Assembly (NCBI RefSeq): GCF_016650695.1
Contig: NZ_JAEKFH010000009.1
Location: 1-64,000 of the forward strand
Length of the DNA stretch: 64,000 nucleotides
Direction of reading: 5' to 3'
Source of the DNA: Pseudomonas sp. TH41
GTDB lineage: Bacteria > Pseudomonadota > Gammaproteobacteria > Pseudomonadales > Pseudomonadaceae
Below the pieces are notes generated by a model that saw only the letters and a list, made by a program, of their open reading frames with translations, did not search any database and was not told where the DNA came from. Of the stretch, positions 51,043-60,298 are shown piece by piece. How positions within the stretch are numbered: the stretch's first letter is position 1; the number at the start of each line of letters is the position of its first letter. The translations under genes were made by a program, and so were the position numbers.

Positions 51043-51519
51043 CTAGGCAGGACCTCCCCATTCCAGCGCTTGAAGCACCCGACGAACCTGCTTGCCCCCA
51101 ATTTCCGTTCCACAGAGCAGCACTGGCGTATCTCCGCCGAGGGCTTTGTTTGGTTTCGACATCCAGCATGCGGCCATATTTCTATTTTGGAACACCTGTT
51201 CAGCCAAATGGCAGACCACGGCAACTCGATCTAGCCGTTCTGAAGCGACGGAGGTGAGCGGCTGTTGTTCACGGCTACGTCGCTTCAACGTGGAGATTGA
51301 CACGTTGAGGAGCATCTCCAAGCTACGCCCCTGAAGGTCAAAAGCTATGCGAACCACTTGAAAAAGCTGAGCGGAAAACCCTGCTTTGATCTGAAGCAGT
51401 CGCTCGGAATCATTAAGCAAAACCCGATTGGCACTGAAATCCGAGAATGCGGCGATAGCGGCATCACGCATTTCGCCTTTCTTGTTTAGCTGACGCCGAG
51501 CGGTCGTTGGGGTATTCAT
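51043..51519 (-). CDS. MbcA/ParS/Xre-type antitoxin (orphan)
   Basis: 158 residues from the ATG at 51519. The DUF2384-type region shows LEMLLNVSISTLKRRSREQQ, then SERLDRVAVVCHLAEQVFQN and WMSKPNKALGGDTPVLLC, typical of RES-Xre antitoxins. The RES toxin gene normally follows within a few bases, but 50879-51042 has no such gene. It is therefore an orphan, probably left when the toxin was lost. It may still act as a DNA-binding repressor. Confidence 0.8.
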   Translation of the reverse strand: MNTPTTARRQLNKKGEMRDAAIAAFSDFSANRVLLNDSERLLQIKAGFSAQLFQVVRIAFDLQGRSLEMLLNVSISTLKRRSREQQPLTSVASERLDRVAVVCHLAEQVFQNRNMAACWMSKPNKALGGDTPVLLCGTEIGGKQVRRVLQALEWGGPA

Positions 51520-51740
51520 CGGTTCAGTATGGACGAGCAACGGGAAAATTGGATGGAGCCTTCCGGGAAGGGGCGACGAACCGTCACCAACAAATCATTC
51601 AGAACAAATCGTGTGCGAATTTGGGCCTGCTTTCAACCAATTGCAATGTAGGCACAGTCCGCAGCGTGAGGCGATATGTTTGTCGGCCAGCCAAGTCAAG
51701 ACCCCTCATCGCCTGCGAGATCTCCATTATCGGCCCCAAT

Positions 51741-52031
51741 CTACGAGTCGAGGGACTGGCCCGAAGTGGATTCTTGTCGGACCCGTTCTAGCAACGCGTC
51801 TAAATTCGTATCAGGATCGAGGAGCAAAAAACTCTCAAGAAGAAGGGTAAGCGGGTGTACCCCCATTCTACCTGCAAGCTCCGATGCCTTCTCCAGCGTC
51901 ACATTTTTAAGGCCACGTTCAAGGGTGCTGAGATATGTCCTGCTGCTGACAATTCCAAAATCTTCTTGGGTCAAACCCCGACGAATACGTGTGTTACGTA
52001 ACGCAATAGCGAACGCTTCCCTCAGTTCCAT
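51741..52031 (-). CDS. XRE-family HTH regulator
   Basis: 96 residues, mostly one HTH_3 domain: ALRNTRIRRGLTQEDFGIVS, then RTYLSTLERGLKNVTLEKAS. Divergent from the hypothetical gene at 52116, with operator-like CTATAG sites in the 84-bp gap. Probably autoregulates and controls that gene. Confidence 0.85.
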   Translation of the reverse strand: MELREAFAIALRNTRIRRGLTQEDFGIVSSRTYLSTLERGLKNVTLEKASELAGRMGVHPLTLLLESFLLLDPDTNLDALLERVRQESTSGQSLDS

Positions 52032-52071
52032 TTTGTTTCACTCACAAAAGGAACGATGAAGCCTTTTTGAA

Positions 52072-52094
52072 CTCTATAGAGCTACAATCTATAG
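52072..52094. promoter_or_regulatory. CTATAG sites, likely XRE operator
   Basis: CTCTATAGAG (52072-52081), a perfect 10-bp palindrome, and a second CTATAG at 52089-52094. They lie between the divergent XRE gene and the 52116 gene. CTATAG-type half-sites are common for small XRE/controller proteins. Confidence 0.6.
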
Positions 52095-52115
52095 TGTTCA
52101 TTTTGGGAGGGGTTT

Positions 52116-52643
52116 ATGCCCGCACTACAGATTAGCGCCAGTCAGTTATCTACGACGGGTGACGAGGACAGCCCTGCAACCATGCTGATTGTCGCGGTGG
52201 CGAACATTGCTCGGCCGGAGCAGGGCATCGAGATGGAAAAATGCCTGTCAGGCCAAAAATTGGTTGATCTCTTCAACGAAATCGACCGACCTGATTCAGA
52301 TAAGGCCATCGTTGGCGTCCTATTAGCGATCCCTCCAAAACTCAACGGCTCTCCACGATGGGTCGTCGAGAATGTGTTTGATTTTGCTCGGGTCAAGCTC
52401 AAGGGGAGGGGGGAGGTTTCTTTGGATACATACGCATATCGACTTGCTTCACAAGCAGTGTTCCGGGACAACGCCCAGGTCGACCCAGCGGATATTCTTG
52501 ACTGGAGGTCACTCTACGAAACGTCCAACGCGGGTGGCAACGTCGACTCGCAACTTGTCGCCCATCAATCGTGGCTATCCATCGTCATAACTCGGCTGGT
52601 CAATGCTGTAAATCTACCTGACGAAGCGGAAGCCCCTGAGTAA
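52116..52643 (+). CDS. Hypothetical protein controlled by XRE regulator
   Basis: 175 residues, preceded by GGGAGGGG. No family recognised. Mixed alpha/beta composition, no signal peptide, acidic tail (DEAEAPE). Its position beside a small XRE regulator with shared operator sites suggests a horizontally acquired two-gene unit, perhaps a stress or defence function. Not a classical toxin by motif. Confidence 0.6.
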   Translation: MPALQISASQLSTTGDEDSPATMLIVAVANIARPEQGIEMEKCLSGQKLVDLFNEIDRPDSDKAIVGVLLAIPPKLNGSPRWVVENVFDFARVKLKGRGEVSLDTYAYRLASQAVFRDNAQVDPADILDWRSLYETSNAGGNVDSQLVAHQSWLSIVITRLVNAVNLPDEAEAPE

Positions 52644-52838
52644 TGTTCGGATTTCAAGCTGTGACGTAACTCAACCATTATGAAGTAGGGGAAAGAGTGT
52701 TCATCAGTCGACGGTCACGAAAATCTACGCGAGTCCGATCTTCTGAGAGATGACTAAACACTCGACTGCTAGCAATAAGCCACAATGAGTGCGATGGAAG
52801 GAGCATCCGTAACTCACAGCATCCACGAGAGAGCTGTC

Positions 52839-53039
52839 ATGAAAGGAAGGCGTAAAGTCAGTACATCCAAGTGGTTCTTGAAGGCTAAATTTGAGGCCGA
52901 AGCTCAACAAATGAGCGCAATCAGATCAAAGAATGTAGCAAACAGATTTCTTGATGCCGCATTGCAGTTCGGAGCTGAATACGAGCCAACAGGGCGTCTC
53001 GCGGGCGGTTCGAACCACGCCGCACCTCAAGATGATTGA
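52839..53039 (+). CDS. Small basic hypothetical protein
   Basis: 66 residues from the ATG at 52839 (GAGAGC five bases upstream; 52785 would add 18 residues). Begins MKGRRKVSTSKWFLKAKFEA, rich in Lys and Arg, then helical. No family known. Possibly an accessory or nucleic-acid-binding protein. Confidence 0.4.
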   Translation: MKGRRKVSTSKWFLKAKFEAEAQQMSAIRSKNVANRFLDAALQFGAEYEPTGRLAGGSNHAAPQDD

Positions 53040-53120
53040 GTTCTGACTTGTCGATCAGGCAGCGCTAATTGCGGCGGTGATAGGCGTGTAAGGCCAGAAA
53101 AGGCAGGGGGAGATGACGGA

Positions 53121-53348
53121 ATGCAGACTCTCGATATACAAGCTGCCAAAACGCTTTTTTCTACACTCATCGATGCGGTAGTGGACGGAGACACAATCAT
53201 CTTGACCGATGGCGGCATACCTGTGGCCAAACTCTCTCCTGTAACGAATCTTAAACGGCGTGGAATGCTATCGGATTTTGAATTTAATGCCGAAGCATCG
53301 GATGCGCTAGATAATGGCATTGCCAAGCTGTTTGAGGGGGGGGAGTAG
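53121..53348 (+). CDS. Phd/YefM-type antitoxin (orphan)
   Basis: A 75-residue prevent-host-death family antitoxin: MQTLDIQAAKTLFSTLIDAV, then GDTIILTDGGIPVAKLSPV, the canonical N-terminal DNA-binding fold. GGGGAGATGACGGA precedes the start. No PIN-domain (VapC-type) or other toxin gene follows within the next 300 bp, so the partner is lost or never arrived. Confidence 0.8.
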   Translation: MQTLDIQAAKTLFSTLIDAVVDGDTIILTDGGIPVAKLSPVTNLKRRGMLSDFEFNAEASDALDNGIAKLFEGGE

Positions 53349-53652
53349 GGCTACTACGTAGTGCCAGGAAACCTAATAATCGTCTATAAAGTCATTTTTC
53401 CGCCTGTCGAAGGGCAGCCTCAATTTCAGCTGTCCTCAAGTTCTACGGTGGTGAAAAGCATGGGGCAGAGCCCCACGAGGTGAATCCGAAGGTTCGCATA
53501 ATATGACGCTATGGTAGCTTTGCCGTCGTGATCGACGAATTCAGCGCCGGAATAATAGCGAAGCCTCGGCGCTGAGTTTATCCATAACGTCCATTATGCG
53601 AGGATCATCAATTCAAAAAATGAAAGCTTGTCGGTAAGGGCACACTGAAATT
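53349..53652. other. Non-coding region
   Basis: About 304 bp. It contains a 9-bp inverted repeat (TCAGCGCCG at 53541-53549, CGGCGCTGA at 53567-53575). No gene seen. Confidence 0.4.
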
Positions 53653-53868
53653 ATGGAGGTTGGCGTGTACGAGATTGAAGCCTCGAAATATAAGGATTTT
53701 CTGGCCGCTTGGGAACGAGCTGACTTCGAGCAACAGCGGCTCGGCTAGGCCTTCTACAACTATTTCAAGCTTCATTCGCTTACGGACCAGGCCAGCTTGC
53801 TCGGCTTGTATGAGGCGAACGGAGACGCTGCGGTCGAACTCATACAACGCTGCTTCCTAATTAGGTAG
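53653..53868 (+). pseudogene. Small ORF with an internal amber stop
   Basis: The frame reads MEVGVYEIEASKYKDFLAAW and on to RLG, then TAG (53746-53748). It continues in the same frame as AFYNYFKLHSLTDQASLLGL to RCFLIR and a TAG at 53866. The second part is as protein-like as the first, so a Gln codon (CAG) has probably become TAG. 72 codons in all. Function unknown. Confidence 0.6.
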
Positions 53869-54037
53869 GTGCTAGGGCGACACGTGGGTAGATGACTTGG
53901 CCGGACGCATACGATGAAATTTATGCAGATTTACGCTGAGCTGCCAGTAACCGTCCGGGCAGCATATTTGGCGTTATATACTCAAGCAATGCGCTCCATG
54001 AAGCAGGAGAACTGAAGGGCAATCAGGTAACAAAACC

Positions 54038-54610
54038 ATGACGATCGAACCCGATAAAGATGTCAAAGCTTCCGCGAACGAGGTCAGTCGGACCGAGATT
54101 TCTGCTCTTGCGGATAACCCACTAAAGGGGCAGGAGCTAGACGAGTGTCCTCGTCCAGGGACGGCGCCTACAGCAAGAGTAGAGAAACGTCGGACTTGCG
54201 AAGAAAGAGAAGAAAAGATGGTTGCCCTTGCAAGAGCTCACATTCTGACCTGCGGCGACTTCCTTCTTGTACAGGACTTGGCTAACCATCTGGGTATCGA
54301 CATCGCGTTCCTGAGTCCCGCACTTATGCGGTGGGAGGCGGACCACCGAATTTTCTCGATCGATCACGATGGTAGTAGGTCTTTTCCAGTTTACGCGTTC
54401 CCATCGCAAGGCGGTGCCAGTCCGATTCCCAGCCTTAGAGACGTACTATCTGTTCTCTGCCCCATGAAAGATGGTTGGGGAATTTCATTCTGGTTTATTT
54501 CTCCCAATGGATGGCTTGGAGGCAAGCGTCCACAGGATCTCCTTTCCACCGAGCCAGACCGCGTGATTTCAGCTGCACACGAAGAAGCAAGCGGTGTCAT
54601 GCACGGTTAA
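54038..54610 (+). CDS. Hypothetical protein
   Basis: 190 residues, AGGTAAC ahead of the ATG. The N-terminal third is polar and probably disordered, the middle helical (LVQDLANHLGIDIAFL, winged-helix-like), and the end (FWFISPNGWLGGKRPQDLLS) resembles the C-terminal part of some DUF2384/antitoxin-like proteins. No confident family. In decayed accessory DNA. Confidence 0.5.
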   Translation: MTIEPDKDVKASANEVSRTEISALADNPLKGQELDECPRPGTAPTARVEKRRTCEEREEKMVALARAHILTCGDFLLVQDLANHLGIDIAFLSPALMRWEADHRIFSIDHDGSRSFPVYAFPSQGGASPIPSLRDVLSVLCPMKDGWGISFWFISPNGWLGGKRPQDLLSTEPDRVISAAHEEASGVMHG

Positions 54611-55350
54611 GGGACCTGTCGCGGAGAAGCTCGCTGACTCACGCAATGAAACCAAGCGGCTTGAAGAGGTAGCTGTGTTGGCCGCTGAAGAGTTGGCTCA
54701 AGCCAAAGAGACAACTGACAGAATCCGCTGTTGAGCTCACGGAGTTACGGCACAAAACGAAGCAGCAAAGTAGCACGTAGCAGCCAATCTCACGATTACA
54801 AGTCCACCTTTTGTGACGCATCCAACGGAAATTACATGATTTCCGTTCTAGGGCGACGAAAAGTCCACGTTTTCTGTCTTAGTGGGATTCTGGACGCTAT
54901 AAAATGGTCAAATAGTCCAAGATTTCTGTCGGTGCGGGGAGGCAACTGACGGATCCGCTGTCGAGCTCACGCAGTTACGACAGGAAAGGAACCATTTACG
55001 TACCGGTCCACGCGAAAGTTTCAAGTTTACCTCCACAAAGGAATGTCCAAGGCGATTGGGTAGCCAAAAGGTTTCACTTTCGCGGAGTCGCAAGGTAATC
55101 AGTAGATAACGCTTAAATACCGGTCATCACGCACTCATTCCGAATTTGTTCAGAAGTTTCCCTTCTGCGTTCTGTGGCGCATCGCTAGAACTAAAAATTA
55201 GCTTTTGAAGCATCGGTCGAAAATCTACAAATTAGTTCGCAAAAATTCACAGAATTAGTTCGGAGCGCTCCAGAAAAAGCCAAAAACGGCTCTATGATGC
55301 GATAACGCTCCATTATTTTATCAGATGAATGCTGTTTTATTGGTCTTTAC
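54611..55350. pseudogene. Decayed coiled-coil gene remnants and non-coding DNA
   Basis: A near-repeat of about 40 bp (54712-54752 and 54943-54982: CAACTGACNG…TCGAGCTCAC…AGTTACG) encodes AVELTQLRQERNHLR-like sequence, as in KfrA-type plasmid coiled-coil proteins, but frames are broken. A perfect hairpin ACGGAAAT-TACATG-ATTTCCGT lies at 54825-54846. After 55090 the DNA is A/T-rich and featureless. Confidence 0.4.
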
Positions 55351-56145
55351 TTAGCATAAAAATAGTACGTAAATACATGGTATGTAACACAGTACGAAAT
55401 CGTAGGAGCAGAAAATGGCCTGTGGTGGCGTCAACAAGGCAATTGTGCAGAAAGCACCATCGCGCCCTGCATCATTCGAATCCAGAAAAGTCTGCACTGT
55501 CTGCCCTAACACTTCACGGGCTATGGCGAGCCACGCTTTAGTGAACGATTCCCTGGACTGAAGTCGCTGCCAATACAGCATTACGTTTTCAGGGAATCTA
55601 TCACCCAGCCCAATGAACTCTGCGAGCATCAGTGCATAACCAACGGAAATATCAGCAATCGTGAATCGGTTCTGACACAGATACTCTCGTCCCTCGAGCG
55701 CGGAACTGATGGCCTTCAGCCTACCCAGAAACCATCGTGAGTAGTCCTCGACTACTTGTGGCAATCGTCTTTGCGGCTCTTCGAATTGGCCATAACGCAG
55801 AATGAGGGTCTGAGGGAATGTCAGCGTTGCTTCACCGTAGTGGAGCCAGTTCAGATACTTGGCGTAGTCTGGTTCTTCAGGATCGATCTCCAGGGCGGTA
55901 GGTCCGAATCGTTTCGCCAGATATTGGCAGATAGCGGCTGACTCGGTCATCAGTATGTCGTCAATGACAAGTGCCGGGACCGTGCCGATCGGGTTGATAT
56001 CCAGATATTGACGAGCGTGAACCCTTGGCGGAAAGGGCAGCATGTTCAATTTGTAGCTCAATCCCAATTCTTCCAGAGCCCATAACGGCCTGAACGAGCG
56101 AGCACTCATGCAGTGGTAGAGGGTGATCATGTGTGGGCGACTCAT
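55351..56145 (-). CDS. Glutathione S-transferase
   Basis: The thioredoxin-like N-terminus (MITLYHCMSARSFRPLWALE, then NPIGTVPALVIDDILMTESA) and helical C-domain fit a GST. The first about 220 residues look complete. The tail after REVLGQTVQ is low-quality and hydrophobic (CSYDFVLCYIPCIYVLFLC), so the natural stop may be lost and the 3' end fused to foreign DNA. It overlaps the SDR pseudogene stop by 4 bp. GSTs in such clusters detoxify or isomerise electrophilic intermediates. Confidence 0.8.
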   Translation of the reverse strand: MSRPHMITLYHCMSARSFRPLWALEELGLSYKLNMLPFPPRVHARQYLDINPIGTVPALVIDDILMTESAAICQYLAKRFGPTALEIDPEEPDYAKYLNWLHYGEATLTFPQTLILRYGQFEEPQRRLPQVVEDYSRWFLGRLKAISSALEGREYLCQNRFTIADISVGYALMLAEFIGLGDRFPENVMLYWQRLQSRESFTKAWLAIAREVLGQTVQTFLDSNDAGRDGAFCTIALLTPPQAIFCSYDFVLCYIPCIYVLFLC

Positions 56146-56975
56146 AGATAACCGATTTGCTTGGCTTTACTAATCATGAGCCTGCGCAACAGGCCGAGTG
56201 ACAGCCGCTTGACGTGATAGACCAAGGCTGCGCCAGGGCCTGTCAGACAGATGTCACTGCCTCGTTGCACGGCGCGCACCATGTCTTGCGCCACAATCTC
56301 CGGTGCGCAGCCATTAGCCTGATAATAGGCCTGGTTTTTTGCGCGCTGCGCCTCGGGTACAGAGGGCGAGACGGCTGAGTTGTTAGCGGCCAACGGGGTG
56401 TTGATGATCCCGGGGAACACGGTGGTAAAGCTGACGTCGCTATCGACCAGCTCCATTTTCAGCGCTTCGGTCAGCACGTTTATCGCGTGTTTGGAAGCGG
56501 AATAGGCAGCCATCGAGGGGGCGGGGTAGATCCCGGCAGTGGAGGCGACATTGAGTACATGACGTGCCCCCCCAGCGGCAACCATGTCCGGGAGGAAATA
56601 GCGGCAGCCATAGACCACGCCCATTAGATTGATGTTGATAATGCGTGGCCAGTGGGCCAGGTCGCTTTCCAGGAACAAGCCCAGGTGGGCTATCCCTGCG
56701 TTGTTGACTAATACGTCAAGTGCACCGCCTTAACGTTGCACCTGTGCGGCCAGTTCCTGCATGGCTGCCTGGTTCGAGACGTCCACGGTATGGATCTGGC
56801 AGGTTGAGCCCAACGCCAACACGTCGACTTGCAAACTTTCCAGTGGTGCAGGCTGGATGTCGGTCGCAATAATGTGTGCGCCCTGTTTGGCGAAGGCGAT
56901 CGCCACGGCGCGACCGATGCCTGAACCGGCATCGGTAATGAGAACCCGTTTGTTTTTAAGATTGGGAATGGCCAT
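56142..56975 (-). pseudogene. SDR pseudogene with in-frame stop
   Basis: One 278-codon frame from the ATG at 56975 (AAGGAAT upstream) encodes a classical SDR, broken by TAA at 56730-56732 between VQR and GGALDVLVNNAG. The cofactor motif reads ITDAGSGIGRA, with Asp in place of the first Gly of TGxxxGIG. The remainder (MAAYSASKHAI, FPGIINTPL, to LMISKAKQIGYL) is intact. Two lesions in conserved positions indicate decay, though read-through is possible. Confidence 0.82.
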
Positions 56976-56992
56976 GCCGATATTCCTTGTGC

Positions 56993-58084
56993 TCAGGAGA
57001 GGGTGATTGTCGAGACGCCCGACAGGCGTTCGACGCAACGTGAGCCCATCAGCGTGGTGGGCGTATGGAAGCCATTGCTTTCAGGGTGGGCAAGCAAATG
57101 ACTCACGGTCATGAGCATGCCATCCACCGTCAGACAGTAGCCGTTCGGTGTGCGCAGATGGGCGCGACGCACATCGCCTCGCGCATTGTGCACTTCGCCG
57201 ATCACGTGACAGGTACCATTCTCGTACGCAGCCGTGCCGGGCCCCTTGACGACCAGATCGACCAAGCGTTTTAGCGCCGATACCAGTGATTGATTGCGCA
57301 GCAGGCGTACGAAGGGCTTGAGCAATGACATGCTGCGAGCCATGGCCGAACTGCGCGGCACATACACTTCAATATTAGGGATACCGGTGGAGAAGTAGGC
57401 GGTGGCCACGTCCGCCCAAGGAATGTTGAATGCATTGACCGAGCCTTTGCCATCGGCGAAGTTCAGCACCTTGTTACGCGAGAAATAAGGGATGTCGACT
57501 AGCGCGCTCTGTACTCTGACCTTGGACATGCCCTTTCCCACGCTTTCCAGCGAAGATTTCAGGGTGCCCGGACTCAGGTCGTCCAGGCCGCTGAAGCCGA
57601 GCGTCAAATGGGTGGCATCGGGTAGCGCCTGTTTCAGAACCGCCGCGATGCAATCGGTAGGAATGACATCGAAACCGGCTCCGGTGATGACGGTGATGCC
57701 GGCATGTTTTGCAGCGGCATCGTGCGCCTGGGCGGCCAGGATTACATCCACTTCACCGGTCAGGTCTGCGTAATGACAGCCAACGGCGAGACAAGTGTCC
57801 AGCATGGGTTTGCTTGTCGCCGAATACGGACCTGCGCAATGGGCAACCACATTCATATCGCTTAGTGCTGCTTGACTGGCGGCAGTGTCGTCAAGGTTGA
57901 ACGCACGCCACGGCAAACCCAACTCGGCACCCAGCAATTCCAGTGCGACGGCATTGCGTCCGGCCAACACCGGGAGCAGTCCACGTTTCTTGGCCATGCG
58001 AGCCAATCGCAGCCCGGTATAACCCGTGGCGCCATAGATCATCCAGGCACCACCGCTGTTTTGGGAGTCATTGGCCTTGTTCAT
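56993..58084 (-). CDS. Saccharopine dehydrogenase-like NAD(P)-binding protein
   Basis: 363 residues from the ATG at 58084, overlapping the alcohol dehydrogenase stop by 4 bp. Rossmann motif MIYGATGYTGLRLARMA; VVAHCAGPYSATSKPMLDTC and VITGAGFDVIPTDCIAAVLK follow as in trans-acting enoyl-reductase-like members. It is a relative of the protein at 44369-45502. Operon with ADH, SDR and GST. Reaction unknown. Confidence 0.82.
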   Translation of the reverse strand: MNKANDSQNSGGAWMIYGATGYTGLRLARMAKKRGLLPVLAGRNAVALELLGAELGLPWRAFNLDDTAASQAALSDMNVVAHCAGPYSATSKPMLDTCLAVGCHYADLTGEVDVILAAQAHDAAAKHAGITVITGAGFDVIPTDCIAAVLKQALPDATHLTLGFSGLDDLSPGTLKSSLESVGKGMSKVRVQSALVDIPYFSRNKVLNFADGKGSVNAFNIPWADVATAYFSTGIPNIEVYVPRSSAMARSMSLLKPFVRLLRNQSLVSALKRLVDLVVKGPGTAAYENGTCHVIGEVHNARGDVRRAHLRTPNGYCLTVDGMLMTVSHLLAHPESNGFHTPTTLMGSRCVERLSGVSTITLS

Positions 58085-59307
58085 TTCACGCTCCCGACAG
58101 ATTGCGCGGCGCTTTTCAGGCAATCGGGTTCTGACGTGATTGCATTGCTGTTGTGAAGCGTGGCTGAAGTGGCGGGCGCTATCAGGATCTTGGCGTGCTG
58201 CTCGGGATCGCCCAGGGCGGTGAACGCTTGTTCAACGCCGTTCAGCCCCACAGTGCCGGTGATAAGCGGCGCACAATTGAGTTTCCCATCGGCGATCATG
58301 TGCAAGGCGTCACGAAACTCCAGCGGCGTGTAGCCGATCACAAAGCGTAAATCGATTTCCTTGTTGATGGCGATGGCGGGTTCCAGCGTGTCACTTTGCA
58401 TGCAGATACCCACGACCACCACGCGCGAAAACAGCGGTGCGCCGTTGATCACATTCTGCAGCAGCCCTGGCACACCCACGCATTCAAAGATCACCGGGCG
58501 CGGCGGTTTCGCGCCGAGCGCTTCAGCCAGACGCCAAGTGTGCCACCAAGGCAGCGGCAACTTACCCAGCTTCTCGCGCGTTCCGACGGCCAATTCCAAT
58601 GCGCCATTCAGTTCGCCTATATGACCCATGGCCTTCCAGGTGGCAAACGGCGAGTCGGTGGCCGGATCGAGCACAATGTCTGCTCCGCATTTGGCTGCCA
58701 ACGCGCGACGGCCAGGCGAAAAATCACTGGCAACAATGGTTTTGATACCGCGCGCCTTCAGCACACAGATCACGGCCAGACCCACGGGTCCGCAACCGAT
58801 GACAATGGCGATGTCCCGTTGTTTGAGTTCGCCACGGTTCACCGCGTGCAGGGCGACCGCCATCGGCTCGGTCAGGGCTGCCAGATCGGGCGACAAACCA
58901 TTGGGCACCGGCATCATCATGCTTTCCTGTAGCAGCATATGTTCGGCATAACCGCCGCCGGCCTGTGCCGAAAAGCCCAGCATTTCGATAGCGGCTCCGT
59001 TGCGCAAGAGAGGTACCGTGCAGACCGCTGTGCCGGGTTTAATCTTCTTGTCACAGCCGGGACCGTGCTCGACCACTTCCGCACAGATTTCGTGGCCGAA
59101 CACCACTTCCTGTCCTGGTCTCACGAAACCGTGGTAACCGCTACGCCGCATCAGATCGCCCCAATGACCGCAGTGCTGGCGCGCATGCAGATCGGAGCCA
59201 CAGATCCCGCAACGCAGTACTTGCACAAGCACTTGACCGGTGGCTGGCGTGGGCAAATCGAGATCGCCCAGGCGCAATTGCTGATCCTTACAGATGACGG
59301 CTCGCAT
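58081..59307 (-). CDS. Zinc-dependent alcohol dehydrogenase (MDR family)
   Basis: 408 residues from the ATG at 59307. GroES-like N-domain with LRCGICGSDLHARQHCG (catalytic zinc Cys and His), VVFGHEICAEV with the Glu, then IVIGCGPVGLAVICVLKARG for NAD(P). The four-Cys structural zinc lobe is not obvious. A long insert around residues 235-270 is unusual. The frame continues up to 59361 but that part overlaps the promoter. Probably oxidises a hydrophobic secondary or primary alcohol. Divergent from an AraC gene with direct-repeat sites between them. Confidence 0.85.
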   Translation of the reverse strand: MRAVICKDQQLRLGDLDLPTPATGQVLVQVLRCGICGSDLHARQHCGHWGDLMRRSGYHGFVRPGQEVVFGHEICAEVVEHGPGCDKKIKPGTAVCTVPLLRNGAAIEMLGFSAQAGGGYAEHMLLQESMMMPVPNGLSPDLAALTEPMAVALHAVNRGELKQRDIAIVIGCGPVGLAVICVLKARGIKTIVASDFSPGRRALAAKCGADIVLDPATDSPFATWKAMGHIGELNGALELAVGTREKLGKLPLPWWHTWRLAEALGAKPPRPVIFECVGVPGLLQNVINGAPLFSRVVVVGICMQSDTLEPAIAINKEIDLRFVIGYTPLEFRDALHMIADGKLNCAPLITGTVGLNGVEQAFTALGDPEQHAKILIAPATSATLHNSNAITSEPDCLKSAAQSVGSVK

Positions 59308-59373
59308 AGTTTTTATTGGTCCGTGGTTGAAACAAGGTTGGCAGCAATTGTGCGCCACCACCCGGATACAATA

Positions 59374-59411
59374 TTGTCCTAAAGCGAAAGAGTTTTGTCC
59401 TGAGACGAAAG
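59374..59411. promoter_or_regulatory. AraC-type direct repeats
   Basis: TTGTCCTAAAGCGAAAG (59374-59390) and TTGTCCTGAGACGAAAG (59395-59411), spaced 21 bp centre to centre (two helical turns). They lie between the divergent ADH and AraC genes. This geometry fits an AraC/XylS-family activator. Confidence 0.72.
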
Positions 59412-59431
59412 GCCATGAAGGAAAGCATTCG

Positions 59432-60298
59432 ATGCAAGTGATGGTGCGGAGTGCGTCGTTGACCGGCTACCGGGCGCTCGTGAGCGACCTGGGCGGTGAC
59501 CCGCTGCCATTGCTGGAACGGTTTCAGATCGCGCCGGCCACACTCGACGATGACGAGAGTATGGTGCCCTACAGCAGTGCTATCCGACTGTTACAGGCGA
59601 CGGCCGACTGCTTGTCGTGCGCAGATTTCGGACTGAGGCTGGCCGAGCGGCAAGGGTTGCAAGTGCTTGGGCCGCTGGCCATCGTCGGGCAGGGGGCGAA
59701 GACGGTGGGCGAAGCCTTTGGCGTGATTGGTCGTTACTTGCAGTACCACAGTCCGGGCCTGCGCATAGCAGTAGAAACCGATGATACGCCGGATCTGCGC
59801 CGCATCGGATTCACTATCGATGTCGAGGATTGTCCACAACGCAATCAGGTGACGGAGCTCACGCTGGGGGTTGTACACAATGTGTTGAAATTGCTCGCGG
59901 GCGAAACGGTCCGTCCCGCGCTCGTGCTTCTGCGTCATGCGCCCAGCCTGCCAGAACGACGCTACCGCGATTGGTTCGGTTGCGAAGTGCGCTTCGGCGA
60001 AACGATCAATGCGCTGCTGATCCACGCCGATGTCCTGGCGCAGCAGATCGACCCGACTCAGCCAGGCCTGGTACGCATGGCGCAATCCTATGTCGAAAGC
60101 ATCATTGGGCAGCGCCCGATGAGTCTCGCCGACCAGGTCGGAATCCTGGTCGAGCGTCTGCTGGGGGTCGTTTTTTGCCGGTCACGGCCACGCAGTCTGA
60201 TGGTCAAATCCGTTGGAAATGACTGGTCAGGTCGAATGCAAATGGGTGGGCAAGTCTCTGCAATTATCCACTTGAAGCTCTTCGGCCCTGGCGTTTAG
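59432..60298 (+). pseudogene. AraC-family regulator lacking its DNA-binding end
   Basis: The ATG at 59432 (AAGGAAAGC upstream) opens an Arabinose_bd/OruR-like ligand domain (SLTGYRALVSDLGGDPLPLL, TVGEAFGVIGRYL). Homology continues to about residue 245 (MSLADQVGILVERLL), where the double-HTH region should begin. The remaining 40-odd residues (GVVFCRSRPRSL onward) do not resemble HTH sequence and overlap the ATPase gene on the opposite strand. The DNA-binding domain is lost, so the protein cannot act as a normal regulator. Confidence 0.75.
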
